From: Hyposmocoma kahamanoa
Taxonomy: Eukaryota > Arthropoda > Insecta > Lepidoptera > Cosmopterigidae
Direction of reading: 5' to 3'
Length of the DNA: 64,000 bases
NCBI RefSeq assembly: GCF_003589595.1
Contig: NW_020656077.1
Span: 7,485,110 to 7,549,109 of the forward strand
In this document: positions 21,195 through 31,475 of the stretch, piece after piece
Layout of the letters: every line of letters begins with the position of its first letter
How positions within the stretch are numbered: position 1 is the first letter of the stretch
Notes under the pieces: generated by a model
What the model was told of the DNA's origin: nothing
Database searches by the model: none
The model's input: the letters and a program-made list of their open reading frames with translations, nothing else
Made by a program: the position numbers and the translations under genes

Positions 21195-21725
21195 TCATAA
21201 AATAGTAGACGTGTTTATTATTGTTTGAACAAGAGTAACCCAATTCATGCATCAAATAATAGACGTGTTTATTATTGTTTTAACAAGAGTAACCCCACTC
21301 ATACATCAAATAATAGACGTGTTTATTATTGTTTGAACAAGAGTAACCCAATTCAAACATGGTGAAATTACAGGCACATGAGACATGTCCCCTTATGTCT
21401 CAGGATGACGGAGCAGTGGCAGTGCCCCTCAGATCTTTGCGATTTGAAACTCTGAGTATAATGCAATTGTCATGGACAGGCGTATAGCTTACCATCAGGC
21501 GCACGACTTGTACGTCCCGTTTCGTGATATTATAAAAAAAATACATCAAATAGTGAACATGTTTATTATTGTTTGAACAAGGGTAACCCCATTCATACAG
21601 CAAATAGTAGATGTGTTTATTATTGTTTGAACAAGAGTGGCGCCATTTAGACGTCAAATAGTAGACGTGTTAGTTATTGTTTGAACAAGAATAACCCCCT
21701 ACGTAAATCAAATAGTTGACGTACT
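21195..21725. repeat. 54-bp minisatellite split by a retroposon
   Basis: A unit containing TAGACGTGTTTATTATTGTT and AACAAGAGTAACCC repeats with a 54-bp period: three units at 21195-21357 and about four at 21541-21725, the last decayed. A family F copy (21359-21543) sits between them, so the array predates that insertion. Confidence 0.9.
21359..21543 (+). mobile_element. family F retroposon inside the minisatellite
   Basis: 5'-truncated copy starting GGTGAAATTACAGGCACATG and ending TACGTCCCGTTTCGTGATATT plus an A-run. Well preserved, so probably recent. Confidence 0.9.
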
Positions 21726-22261
21726 CGCCTTGTCCAGCGCCTCTATGACATCAATAGTTTGTAACAAATATTTAATGGGAAATTGTAATTAGTCGTCAAT
21801 GTACTTAAATTTCAATAAGTAGTACGAATATTCAAATACAATCAGTTCCGATCGAGTCCCAGGATTTGTAGACAGGAATATCCACATCATTCTTTAGCTC
21901 CCTCATTTCCGGTCACTGCTTATTATACTATGTTTGAGCACTGCGCGAAAGGCAATGTTTAAAAGTATTATCAAGCTTTTACCACATAGTAACAGATAAT
22001 ACAAACATAGAGTCCGCACCATGTGCGCTTGAACGCTTATAACTTACAACTGCGTGATGGAAACTTGGATGGATAAGCAAGCGGGACTAATAGGGTTCTT
22101 ACCCTTCCACTCGCAGGACCCTAAAAAGGTCCAAATGAGAGGTAGGCACCGAAATGTGTGAAAGTGAGAAGTTATGAAAAAAATACAAAGAAAATATCTA
22201 AAGTAATCCTTTATGTAAACTGTGTTGTGTGTGTTTCTGAAAAAAAAACTAAAGAGATTAA
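21726..22261. other. unassigned DNA
   Basis: No feature recognised. Confidence 0.4.
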
Positions 22262-22506
22262 TAGTCAACCCATTTACACGTCCCACTGCTGGGCACTGGT
22301 TTCATCTCCTCCGCCACACTGGTCCAACGCGAGTTGGGGTCACCTCACGTGAACCTTCTTCGACGTACATACTAGTTTCTTCACCGAGAAGTTCATAGTA
22401 AATTTCAAATTAAATAACGCACTTAAATTTTGAAAAACTCAAAGGTGCGAGCCAGCAGCATCTACTTGAGAGGCGGTAATTCAAAACGTTAGTCTACTAC
22501 GGCTTA
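22262..22506 (-). mobile_element. SINE family S4, most complete copy
   Basis: The minus strand starts TAAGCCGTAGTAGACTAACG, continues CCGCCTCTCAAGTAGATGC, GAACTTCTCGGTGAAGAAAC and CAGTGTGGCGGAGGAGAT, and ends CCCAGCAGTGGGACGTGTAA, ATGGGTTGACT. The head corresponds to a tRNA-like head seen better at 5232-5393, although its B box is gone. The tail equals that at 19889-20103. Head plus LINE-type tail is the classic SINE layout. Confidence 0.75.
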
Positions 22507-22923
22507 TTCTTTTTTTTTCTTGAGAAATGTCAACGATAAATGGGCAGAAAAGAAATTTAACCCGTGTATAGTTTACCCTACTGAACCCAAACTCAAATAA
22601 AATCTATGAAATAAAGATTAAGGTAAGCAAATAACACTTGAACATTGATGAAAATCTACTACTCATTCGTAACGCAGATTTCGCTGAGAAGAAGAAAAAT
22701 ATTGCCGTAAAACTAACACTCTGCTCAGTGACAAATAGTCAAATATCCTTTTTGAATAGAAAAAAAATAGAGCACAAAATTGTCTTTTAGAAAGAGTACC
22801 GGAACCTACTGAAATATCACTAAACAATTTCAATATTATATAACTGGTTTATGGTTTGTTTATGATATCTCAAAAAATTATATAGTCGCTTAACCGCGTA
22901 TTAGCGGACGGCAGAATAATATT
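22507..22923. other. AT-rich unassigned DNA
   Basis: No feature recognised. Confidence 0.4.
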
Positions 22924-23100
22924 AATCATAGCCCCTGTAACGCGGGTGCCATGAAAATATACACTGACAACCACAAATTACACCCAAATTCACGAGAGAA
23001 ACAAATGTAGGCCATACAAATATTTCTCCCGGCCCGGGAATCGAACTTGGGACCTCTTGCGTGCAGTGCAGTATGGTAACCGTTCGGCCACAGAGGCAGT
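22924..23100 (-). mobile_element. SINE family S2 copy
   Basis: The minus strand reads GCCTCTGTGGCCGAACGGTT (A box TGGCCGAACGG), then CCCAAGTTCGATTCCCGGGC (B box, one change from consensus), then TTTGTATGGCCTACATTTGT and GTGAATTTGGGTGTAATTTG. The body matches 36509-36722. Origin from a Leu/Ser-type tRNA is suggested by the head only. Confidence 0.85.
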
Positions 23101-23157
23101 TAAGAATGAGCAAGAAACTCCATGGGTTGCTCTTTGTAAATACACATTTGTGTACAT

Positions 23158-23245
23158 TTATCATTAACAATACGATAAGTATTGTTAATGATAAACTCTC
23201 AAGATCACTGGATCTAATATATTTCAAATATATTAGATCCAGTGA
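23158..23245. repeat. two perfect hairpins in tandem
   Basis: The first has 17-bp arms, TTTATCATTAACAATAC with loop GATAA (23158-23196). The second has 20-bp arms, TCACTGGATCTAATATATTT with a single-base loop (23205-23245). Both arms are mismatch-free. Confidence 0.95.
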
Positions 23246-24045
23246 CGTAGCGTGGGGGCTGCAGAGGGGATCACTGTCGCGTCCGGTACAGAAATGGGGG
23301 CGGCGGCGAGCCCTAACTATTAATTTTTTTTTACTTAAAATTAGAGAATAAATTCCACTATTTGAAAAAACGATATCCCGAACTACACAAAGCGACGGCA
23401 AGCTAACAAAAAAACACAATCAAGTCGAACCTGTCTGAACGAACTGCTTTTGTAATACACAAATAGATAGAACAAGGTATTTATTCGCTGAAAAATGTAG
23501 TTAACAATGCAGGTCTTATAATATATTATATTAGATCGTACATTTCACCAAAACTTGGCATGCGAATATTTTACACAATGCTTTAAAGTTAAATTAAAAC
23601 AATAGCATAAACAAACTACAACAATTGGAATTTAACCTGGAAATAAGAGGTCAAAAATATAACATACAAAGGTTAAATTTAACATTTTATGTTATCAAGT
23701 AAAAAATCAGCAATATTGTAGTAGCAATGAGTAACTAACAAATTATGCAATTTTCATTTTAAATTGTCTACAATTTAATTCTGTAACAGCATCCGGCAAT
23801 TTATTAAATAATTTGGTCGCTAATATGAACGTCGTTCCACTGTAAAATTATTATTATTAGTAATCAGGGCGTTGTTTGGGTCGTATTTCTATTCGAATAT
23901 GTATAAATCGTGATAATAGAGAGAGAGCAACAAATTTAAGTTTTGGCGCCCTGCGGCAGAAATCAACGCCGCCACTGATCAGGTCAAGACAACTTACTAG
24001 CGCTAAACGCGTCACTACGAAGCAGTAGGTCCATCTAGTATACAA
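23246..24045. other. AT-rich unassigned DNA
   Basis: No feature recognised. The 98-codon minus-strand frame at 23857-24153 runs across the left end of the M2 MITE and is not credible as a gene. Confidence 0.4.
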
Positions 24046-24516
24046 CAGAAATAGAGACGAAATAAGGGCCATACGATCCTGGTACCTCATCAGTGATACA
24101 TCAGTTATAAATATCAACTCACGTTTGCACTGAAATATGGACAGCGCCAACAACTGACCTGTGTGTACGTCTCCGTATATTCCAAAAATATTCTGTATTT
24201 ATTATAATAAAGATAATATCTCTAACAATGGCGTGCTGTTCCATTCGGTGGTGTGGGGAAAAACAGCAAAACATCTAATTAAAAAACAAACGGAATCAAA
24301 TTTCATCGGTAATTAAATATTAGATATGTAATTTTGCAATTTTCGTCCATTATAGCAAAGCTCAAGTCAACTGGTCGCGTTGAAGTGAAACAAATGACGA
24401 CACCTATTGACGACAATCGTCAGTGGGTGCTGACCAATCGGAGTGCAGTTTTCACAGTAATGATATGGCAAAATAGTTTTAAAAACAAATTAATTGACAT
24501 TTCATCTCTATTTCTG
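24046..24516. mobile_element. MITE family M2, copy 1
   Basis: 471 bp bounded by CAGAAATAGAGACGAAAT (24046-24063) and ATTTCATCTCTATTTCTG (24499-24516), inverted with one mismatch. The body, including GGTGTGGGGAAAAACAGCAA and TTCATCGGTAATTAAATATT, recurs in the same direction at 26568-27064. No coding capacity. Confidence 0.85.
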
Positions 24517-26567
24517 GTTAAATACTCGATGAGTAGGTCAAACCAAGCTACTACAGCAAAAGAGATTCATCAAAATCGAAATATTCAAAGCATGCTGTGT
24601 CAACGTTGCCATTTTAGAAAATGCTGCACGCTTTACATTGGCTCTTTTCCAAGAGGACGACCCGCACGGCAGTTTTGTCCAGATTAATTGTTACTACTTT
24701 TGCCAAATGCACTCTAAAGCTTAGATTTACGATGTGAATTCCGTATGTTTTTCCAAATATTGTTAGTCATTTATCTTTTGAAGTTCATAATTTATTTTGT
24801 AATATCCGCAAGAGATATTTAAAAATGTAGGTGACTCTTATTTACTGATACACAAACAAAAACAAGTACTGACGTTGTCAGGGGTACATTGCAAGATAAG
24901 GTCTCAGGCTCTCAAAAGAAATAACCTACACAATCTCACACTAAAACAGAGTACCAATAAAGATTATTGTAGCATTGTATTCATCAAAGAAATTGAAAGA
25001 AAAAGAAAATGTGTATATGTGTGAGTGTTTGTTTATTGACGAGTTAGTATTCGGACATTAATTGTTGAATACATTTTTAAAATTTTTCTAAAATTAATTT
25101 GTATTCAACTGCTTCAAAGATTGTGTGTACATATATATTTTTACTTAATGCAAATATTTGATGTAATTTTTACACAAGGTAATAAATACAGCAGTTGTAA
25201 AACAGTATATAAGATAAACAGCCCTGAAGGTATTCGCGGTGAGACATAATTTCAAAGCCGTAACGCGAACCTTAGTAGCGTATTTCATAAGCCGCCTCCA
25301 GTCGGGACAAGAGGATAAAGCAAGAAATATGGCTGGGGACATTGCGTCCGGCTTTTAGTCGCACAGTTATGCACTTATTGTGCATTCAGTATCTTCCTAT
25401 TAACTTCACGACCGTTTACTAAATGGAAATGGAATTTTTAAATATTGTCATATATTTTATGCAACTTGCAAATTTAGGACGTTTGCTTGATATAATCAAA
25501 ATGATTCATAAAAAGCATGTCCTCATTAAAATATTTAAACACGGGATAACATTATTTGACCCTCAAAGATATAATTGATCTATTGTAAATGTCCACTTTT
25601 TAAATAAACGATTTTTTTATGTTGGACATAATTTTAATTGTTCCGTCTACATTAGTTGATTTACGGATAAATTATAAATTAACTGTATTCAAGATAATAC
25701 TATCATTATGCATAAGCGTATTAAATTATTATTTGGTATTAAAAAATATATTTGATCCTCTTTTTTCTTATTGGTTTGTTCTTTTAACTATTGATGACAT
25801 TTATAACCAGTATATCTTTTGATATTGATCTCCTAGTAAATCTTAGTTGCTTGATTGCTCTCTCCATTCTGTAAATTAGGAGCCGAATGAGCGAATCGAA
25901 CGTGGCACGACAGCAGCGGCCGGTCATTGCCAAAAGCCAATTTGCTTGCGTTTCCGAACATGTTTTCTGGTTAAATTAGTTTTAAAAATAAGTGCTCATC
26001 TAAATTTATTTTGCTCACTTGTCTTAGTTTCAACGCCCAATACAAAACTATCAAAATTAATTCATACAAATCAAACATTAGCTCTGAACAGACTAAAATA
26101 TCCATTGATTTTATTTATTGTATGTCTCAAAGAAAAAGCTCTATCAATAAAGAACATGACCATTTAGATTTTTTGCGTACTGCTTTTGCAAATTTAAAAT
26201 TATCATTTAAGTACAATTCGTCGCCAATGGTATAAATAAAGACACTTGTGCAATTTTTAACAACTTCCCTCTCCTCATACAAAGCATTTATAGACCACCT
26301 CAGGTCCACTAAATTTCTACAAAGTTTTTTTTTAAATACTTTCTACTTCAAAAATCAATATTAGACGGTCCTATATTATACATAATATTTTGAGCTTTTA
26401 GGTTAAAATTCAAGTTTTTTGCCAAAAGTTCAGATGCTAATATAACAGATAACGTTTCACGCTCATGGAGAGAAAGATGCTTGAAGTTGCATGAAGAAAT
26501 GAGTCGCATACGATTCATGGACTTATTTCAGAACGATCTCATGAGTCATATACATCGAGTATGTAAC
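24517..26567. other. 2 kb of AT-rich unassigned DNA
   Basis: No domain, RNA or repeat recognised. Open frames at 25145-25342 (-), 25619-25822 (+), 25946-26167 (+) and 26011-26235 (+) are hydrophobic or Lys/Asn-rich chance frames. Confidence 0.4.
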
Positions 26568-27064
26568 CGGAAACAGAGACGAAATAAGGACCTTACATTC
26601 CTGCTAACTCATCAGTGATACATCACTTATAAATATCAACTCTCGTTTACACTGAAATTACAGTTTAGAAAACTGAAACAGTACAGCAAACAAGTGACCT
26701 GTGTATACGTCTGCGTATATACCAAAAATATTCTATATTTATTATAATAAAGACAATATCTCTAACTATGGGGGCTGTTCCATTCGGTGGTGTGGGGAAA
26801 AACAGCAAAACATCTAATTACAAAGCAAACGGAATCAAATTTCATCGGTAATTAAATATTAAGAATGTAATCTTGCAATTTTCGTCCGTTATAGCAAAGC
26901 TCAAGTTAACTGGACGATTTGAAGTCAAACAGTTGACGACACCCATTGACGACACTCGTCAATTGTTTCGAAGTAGGGCTAGCCAATCGGAGCGCAGTTG
27001 TCACAGTAATGACATGGCAGAATAGTTTTCAAACAAATTAAATGACATTTCGCGTGTATTTCTG
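26568..27064. mobile_element. MITE family M2, copy 2
   Basis: Direct-oriented relative of 24046-24516, 497 bp. The left end has decayed to CGGAAACAGAGACGAAAT and the right to ATTTCGCGTGTATTTCTG. The differences and extra internal bases show that it is an independent insertion, not a recent local duplication. Confidence 0.85.
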
Positions 27065-27122
27065 GTCTTATTACTTTAAGGTCATATATGACTCGTTGGA
27101 CAGGGAAGTCGTTAAACCTTTT

Positions 27123-27366
27123 TTTATAATACGAAGTGAGGGGACGGACCGTCGTGCACCTGGTGGTGAGCGACATGCTTATCCATAGCAGTTGCACCGC
27201 CACTCAGAGCTTGAAATCACAAAGACTGCGGGGCGCTGTCACTGCGCCCGTCACTGCGAAACATAAAAGTTAATAAGACCATGTGCCTGTAATTTCACGA
27301 GGAAGCTGTAATTTACAGGCAGAAATAGACAAGGTTGCAGTACTTCCCTGGACGAACTCTTTCCAC
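27123..27366 (-). mobile_element. family F retroposon, rearranged
   Basis: Minus-strand copy with tail, middle and head, in which TACAGGC occurs twice near 27290-27320, indicating a small internal duplication. Confidence 0.8.
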
Positions 27367-28816
27367 TGAAAAGTTGTCATTTTGCAGATGTCGCTTTATT
27401 ACATCAAGTGTGCGAATTTATGTTCAGACATAAAATAACAACATGTTTACCTTGTTCCACTATAGATCCCATCTGTGATCGACGCTAGGTATTAAAAAAA
27501 TAAATAAATGTAACATTCAAAAATTTTATAATGCCGCCATTAGTATGAGTATGAAACAAAATAATAACCGATTGATATTCAACAATAATTTCAAGCCAAA
27601 TTTAAAAAAATATTTTGTAACTAAATTTTGATTCAAAATTACAGAATATGTAATTGGCCAATCATAACGAAAATTATTTTCTTATGTGGATTTCAATAAA
27701 AGCGGGTCCTCGGACTTCTAGCTTATACGAATGAGAGGAAATATTAGGTCCATAAAAAAAAAACAAAATTACGAGCTGGAAATTTAATTTGAAAAGTAAT
27801 TCCAAATTCAATTTGTTTCTTGTTCATCAGTTCATTACAGGCAAAATGATTGTATTTTACAAAACGTGGGATAATTTATACCCTTGTTTCTGGTTTTCAT
27901 AACATTGTCTTTATTTACATAACATAAATAATTATATGGTATCTAACATAAAGCGTTGCATGTAAAAACACTTTATAGAAAGTTCTGTCTTCTCCTTCTT
28001 CTTTCTAGCCGTTTTCAACCATATCAGTGCCTCCTTCAGTTTCTCCCACTTCTCTCGGTTGTATCTAACCACAATATAATTAGGAGACCTCATAGACATC
28101 TATATACGTAGAAGAAAATACAAAAAAAATTAGTAATTTACTGTCATCTAGTTTAATGTAGAAAATTTCATCGAATGCCATCTTTGAGCGTCTCGCTAGG
28201 GATTCAGAAAGATTCCAGCAACCCATTTTATTCCGCAGCAAAAGTTACACACATACAATGTCTGCGTTTGGCGTGTTCGAACATCTTCGAACGAACGCCT
28301 TAGCGGAGAAGTATTTTTTAAATCAGAAATTCGAAAATGGAAGAATTAAGTCATCGTAGAATAAATTTTAAAAACTGGAAAATGTTTTTCATTTTAAGCC
28401 AGAAATCGTTCTTCGAAAACACTGCCATTCGAGTGGTGTTCATAGCAAGACCACTTTAAGTCACTTCACGAATATAGGGCAGTGCCAAGAGCTAGCTTGG
28501 CTTTTGTGGGGTAGGCAACGTCACATGCGCTCTAGGCCGTCTAAGTAGCTATTTCAAATATATAGGGAATTTTATGCTGATCAAGTAGGTAACGAACGTT
28601 TTCGAATTTTATTTTATTTACATAAAATTCGGTAAACTACAACTATTGGCAACCTCGGTGTTGCAACAGCTTGCACCGTGGGCGCTAAAAATAACTTTTC
28701 TAAATTGGTTCTTGTCTGGGTGTTCCCTGTGTGAATTCCTGCTCAGGTGTGTGAAACACAAAACCAAAACAATAACAGCCTTTATTATTATGAAAACTAA
28801 CGCGGTTGTCACACAT
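27367..28816. other. unassigned DNA
   Basis: About 1.4 kb without a recognised gene. A TC-rich segment (CTTCTCCTTCTTCTTTCTAG) lies near 27990. The overlapping frames at 28618-28858 show no family likeness. Confidence 0.4.
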
Positions 28817-28986
28817 TATAATATAAAGGTAACGGGACTTACTGGCGTAGTATTTTAGTCGGAAGCGGTCCGACTAGTTTCGACCATAATCGATGGTCTT
28901 CTTCAGGGGTTGAGTGCAACGTTCGCGACCGTCACGTCTAGCACGACCAAAATACTGCGCGAGTAAGTCCCACTTTTATATTATAA
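28817..28986. mobile_element. short MITE with ~44-bp inverted ends
   Basis: TTATAATATAAAGGTAACGG and GGACTTACTGGCGTAGTATT on the left are mirrored on the right by AATACTGCGCGAGTAAGTCC and CACTTTTATATTATAA. The interior includes ACTAGTTTCGACCATAATCG. Non-coding. Confidence 0.8.
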
Positions 28987-28996
28987 TTACAGCCTT

Positions 28997-29450
28997 CTTT
29001 TTAACCGACTTCAAAAAAGGAGGAGGTTCTCAATTCGACTGTATGTTCTTTTTTTTTTTTGTATGTATGTTACGCGATAACTCCGGTATTTGTGAACCGA
29101 TTTTCATGATTCTTTTTTTGTTGGAAAGGGGGTACTTCCATAGTGGTCCCATTGCATTTTGAAGGAAATCATCCACCTCTAAGGGTGGCTGTTCACGCAT
29201 GAAGATTCATTTTTATAAATAGCGCCTAACTTTGATTTAGGAGCAATTACTTTTAGCAATTATTTAGTTGATTTTGCTATTTCTCCAATTCAAGACGTAT
29301 TTCCCTCGATATACTTTGAGTAGTGTCGTAGTGAGAACCTACTTTTATTATCTCCAGTATCAAGTCCTGTATAGTGGCGAACTAGGGGATATTTCAATGA
29401 AACTTAGCAAATAGACGTAATTCCACGTACTTTTGAGGTCGGTTTTTTTA
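28997..29450. mobile_element. MITE with AACCGACTTCAAAA ends
   Basis: The left end, TTAACCGACTTCAAAAAAGG then AGGAGGTTCTCAATTCGACT, is a sequence found widely in lepidopteran genomes. The right end, ACTTTTGAGGTCGGTTTTTT, is its inverse with few changes. 454 bp, non-coding, placed 10 bases after the previous MITE. Confidence 0.8.
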
Positions 29451-29523
29451 GTACAGAGTACTTACCCCTTATATCCCTCCACATTCAGACCCTTAGGTCT
29501 CCGTATGTGACACACGGACACAC

Positions 29524-30488
29524 ACACACGGTGACTTTAGCAGCGGTGCAATGGTGCAAACGCGATGCAGTCGCTGATCGTGTACCTTTAAAGAAAGAAT
29601 GAAAACTGTTTTTAAAGAAAGAATGAAAACAAAACAACAGAGGAACAATAATAATAATAATAATAACAATTCAAAATTCATCTGTTAGGCCCACGGAGAA
29701 GCGAGAGTCCAAAATAAATAGTGATATATGATACATAATAACCATAACTATAAAAAAAAACAAAAGTTAAATTAAAACAATTGCTAATGTAGTACCTAAT
29801 TCACCGCGATGCTTGTCACGACTGGTGCAATAAAAAAAAAGTGGACACACCCACGGCGATGGTACGAGGGACTTCTTACCGACCCCTACACATTCTTTGT
29901 GGAAGCCTTTAGCACACGTAATACAATGGGCATTAGCGCCCTCTGTTGTTGATATGAATTTCAGACACGCACCGCACTTAAGAACCATATCGATACAGTA
30001 AAGTAGTCAATTAAAAAATAAAAGCGAGCCGACTACTAAGTTCACTTAGTTTTCGATAGGAGTCTGTGCTGATTTTTGATATTTGAAAAGTCGGTACCAA
30101 TTGAGAAATGTTTGTTAAGTTTTTGTTACCTTAGATAAATATGAATACTGTATTATTTCAATGTAAATTTGGTTTTATGTCACTAATTAACTGGTATTTG
30201 CACATAACATATAAAAACGACCGCTTTACACTACACTATACTTTGCACAGAATTTAAGGTAGGAACCAATGCAAAATATTTTTTTTTGGGTAAAAAATTG
30301 ACAGAGATCTTAGACTGCGTATAGCTACAACGACGTACGTGTCGTCACTCCCTTCCAATGCTCCCTTTCCCTTGTTCCGCGATGCGCTTTGCGCGATTTT
30401 AACCAGCGATGCAAACGCGTGACTACATGCAGTCACCTATTTAACTCGCAGTCGACTATAAATCCACATGACTAAAGTCGCCGTGTGT
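29524..30488 (-). mobile_element. inverted-repeat unit with PHD-finger frame
   Basis: ACACACGGTGACTTTAG (29524-29540) and its near-perfect inverse CTAAAGTCGCCGTGTGT (30472-30488) enclose 965 bp that contain a PHD-like zinc-finger reading frame on the minus strand. The inverted words could be transposon ends. The internal GATGCAGTCGC / GCATGTAGTCACGCG likeness on both sides supports extended ends. No target duplication was found. Confidence 0.4.
29767..29988 (-). CDS. PHD-like zinc-finger frame, probably from a mobile element
   Basis: A 73-codon minus-strand frame that begins MVLKCGACLKFISTTEGANA and goes on HCITCAKGFHKECVGVGKK and SPWVCPLF. The spacing C-x2-C, H-C-x2-C, H-x2-C, W-x-C is that of a PHD zinc finger. 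N-terminal PHD fingers of this kind open the ORF1 proteins of many insect LINEs and some transposon proteins, where they probably bind chromatin or nucleic acid. After WVCP the sequence loses likeness and soon stops, so only the finger remains, or an intron begins there. A host gene exon is the alternative. Confidence 0.55.
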   Translation of the reverse strand: MVLKCGACLKFISTTEGANAHCITCAKGFHKECVGVGKKSLVPSPWVCPLFFYCTSRDKHRGELGTTLAIVLI

Positions 30489-30499
30489 AATCACTCTTA

Positions 30500-30673
30500 G
30501 GGTCGTATTCCTGAACTCTACTCAATACTCGAGTCAGGACTTGAGTATTGCAGTGAGCACTGAAAATCATACTCAAGTCCTTGCCATTAGGGTCGTATTT
30601 CCAGTGCTTGAAATCATACTCAAGTTGCTCAAGTCAGGACTTGAGCATTGAGTAGAGTTCTGGAATACGACCC
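30500..30673. mobile_element. Harbinger-type MITE with TTA duplication
   Basis: 174 bp, foldback. It begins GGGTCGTATTCCTGAACTCT and ends with the inverse, AGAGTTCTGGAATACGACCC, one mismatch over 20. It is flanked by direct TTA at 30497-30499 and 30674-30676. A 3-bp TWA duplication is the signature of the PIF/Harbinger superfamily. An internal TTAGGGTCGTATTTCCAG at about 30588 repeats the left end plus its TTA. Confidence 0.85.
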
Positions 30674-30676
30674 TTA

Positions 30677-31171
30677 CACTCCACTCGTCACATGACATTC
30701 TTCCTTCCGCATGACATGTTCATACCACTCTAATTTACAAGACAAGGCAGTTTATAAGGCACGAATCATGCAGCTACAGCTGGTTGCTGCATCAGACCAA
30801 TGCTACCATATTATTGTAAAGCCATCGGATTTCCATAGTATACCAAATTTCAGTCGATCGAATACGTGGAACTAAAACAAGTATTAATTCTTATAGATTT
30901 TTTCATGATACAAAGCGATGAGATGTAGTCCTGCAGGCCATCCACCCAGGCATTCCAGTAGCATGCGTAACCGGATCCTGAGACGCCTCTTTAAGGCGGT
31001 GGGGTTAACTGCTGGGTTTTAGTGGGTATACTGCTATTGATCGGAACTCCCACATAACCGCTCGCTGTTCCCCCGAGCTGAGTAGTATGCGTAACGCATT
31101 TCCCAGCCAGCAGCAAATAATAAATCTTTTACCGCTAAAGTCGGCCCTTACACATAACAATTCTTTTATGA
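30677..31171 (+). repeat. possible LINE 3' region
   Basis: The part at about 30930-31125 (CCACCCAGGCATTCCAGTAG, TTTAAGGCGGTGGGGTTAAC, GTAACGCATTTCCCAGCCAG) has the GC-rich, conserved look of lepidopteran LINE 3' regions I have seen, but no partner lies in the window. The rest is unassigned. Confidence 0.3.
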
Positions 31172-31475
31172 TACCAAAAGACATTACGAACACGTCGTCT
31201 TGCGTCTGTTGATAAGCGACACACCTACCCATATCAGTTGCAGTGCTAGTCACTTAAATCGCAATTATTTTTAATGACAAAGATCTGCGGGGCACTGCCA
31301 CTGCACCTGTCACCCAGAGACATAGGTTGACAAGTCCATATGCCTATAATTTCGTCAACACCCTAACCCTTCAAAACTGGAACACGGTATGTGAGCATCA
31401 CTGCCTGGCGACAGAAGTAGGTAAGATGGCAGTACTTCCCTGGGCGAACTCATTCTCATTGAGCTCTGCTACTAC
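31172..31475 (-). mobile_element. family F retroposon, near full length
   Basis: Minus-strand copy with every block from the head (GTAGCAGAGCTCAATGAGAA, partly rearranged) to the tail. It carries a short insertion in the CTTTGCGATTTAAA region. Confidence 0.85.

Noticed and set aside
21195..21725. CRISPR-like array of spaced repeats
   Set aside because: The units are contiguous 54-bp tandem repeats without unique spacers, in a eukaryotic genome.
22922..23419. 165-codon minus-strand frame, the longest there
   Set aside because: It crosses an S2 SINE and two perfect hairpins; the SSIPGPGEIFVWPTFVS part is the SINE body translated, and the same peptide style arises from the S2 copy at 36613-36864.
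24334..24687. 117-codon plus-strand frame
   Set aside because: It begins inside MITE M2 and its sister copy at 26568-27064 does not keep the frame.
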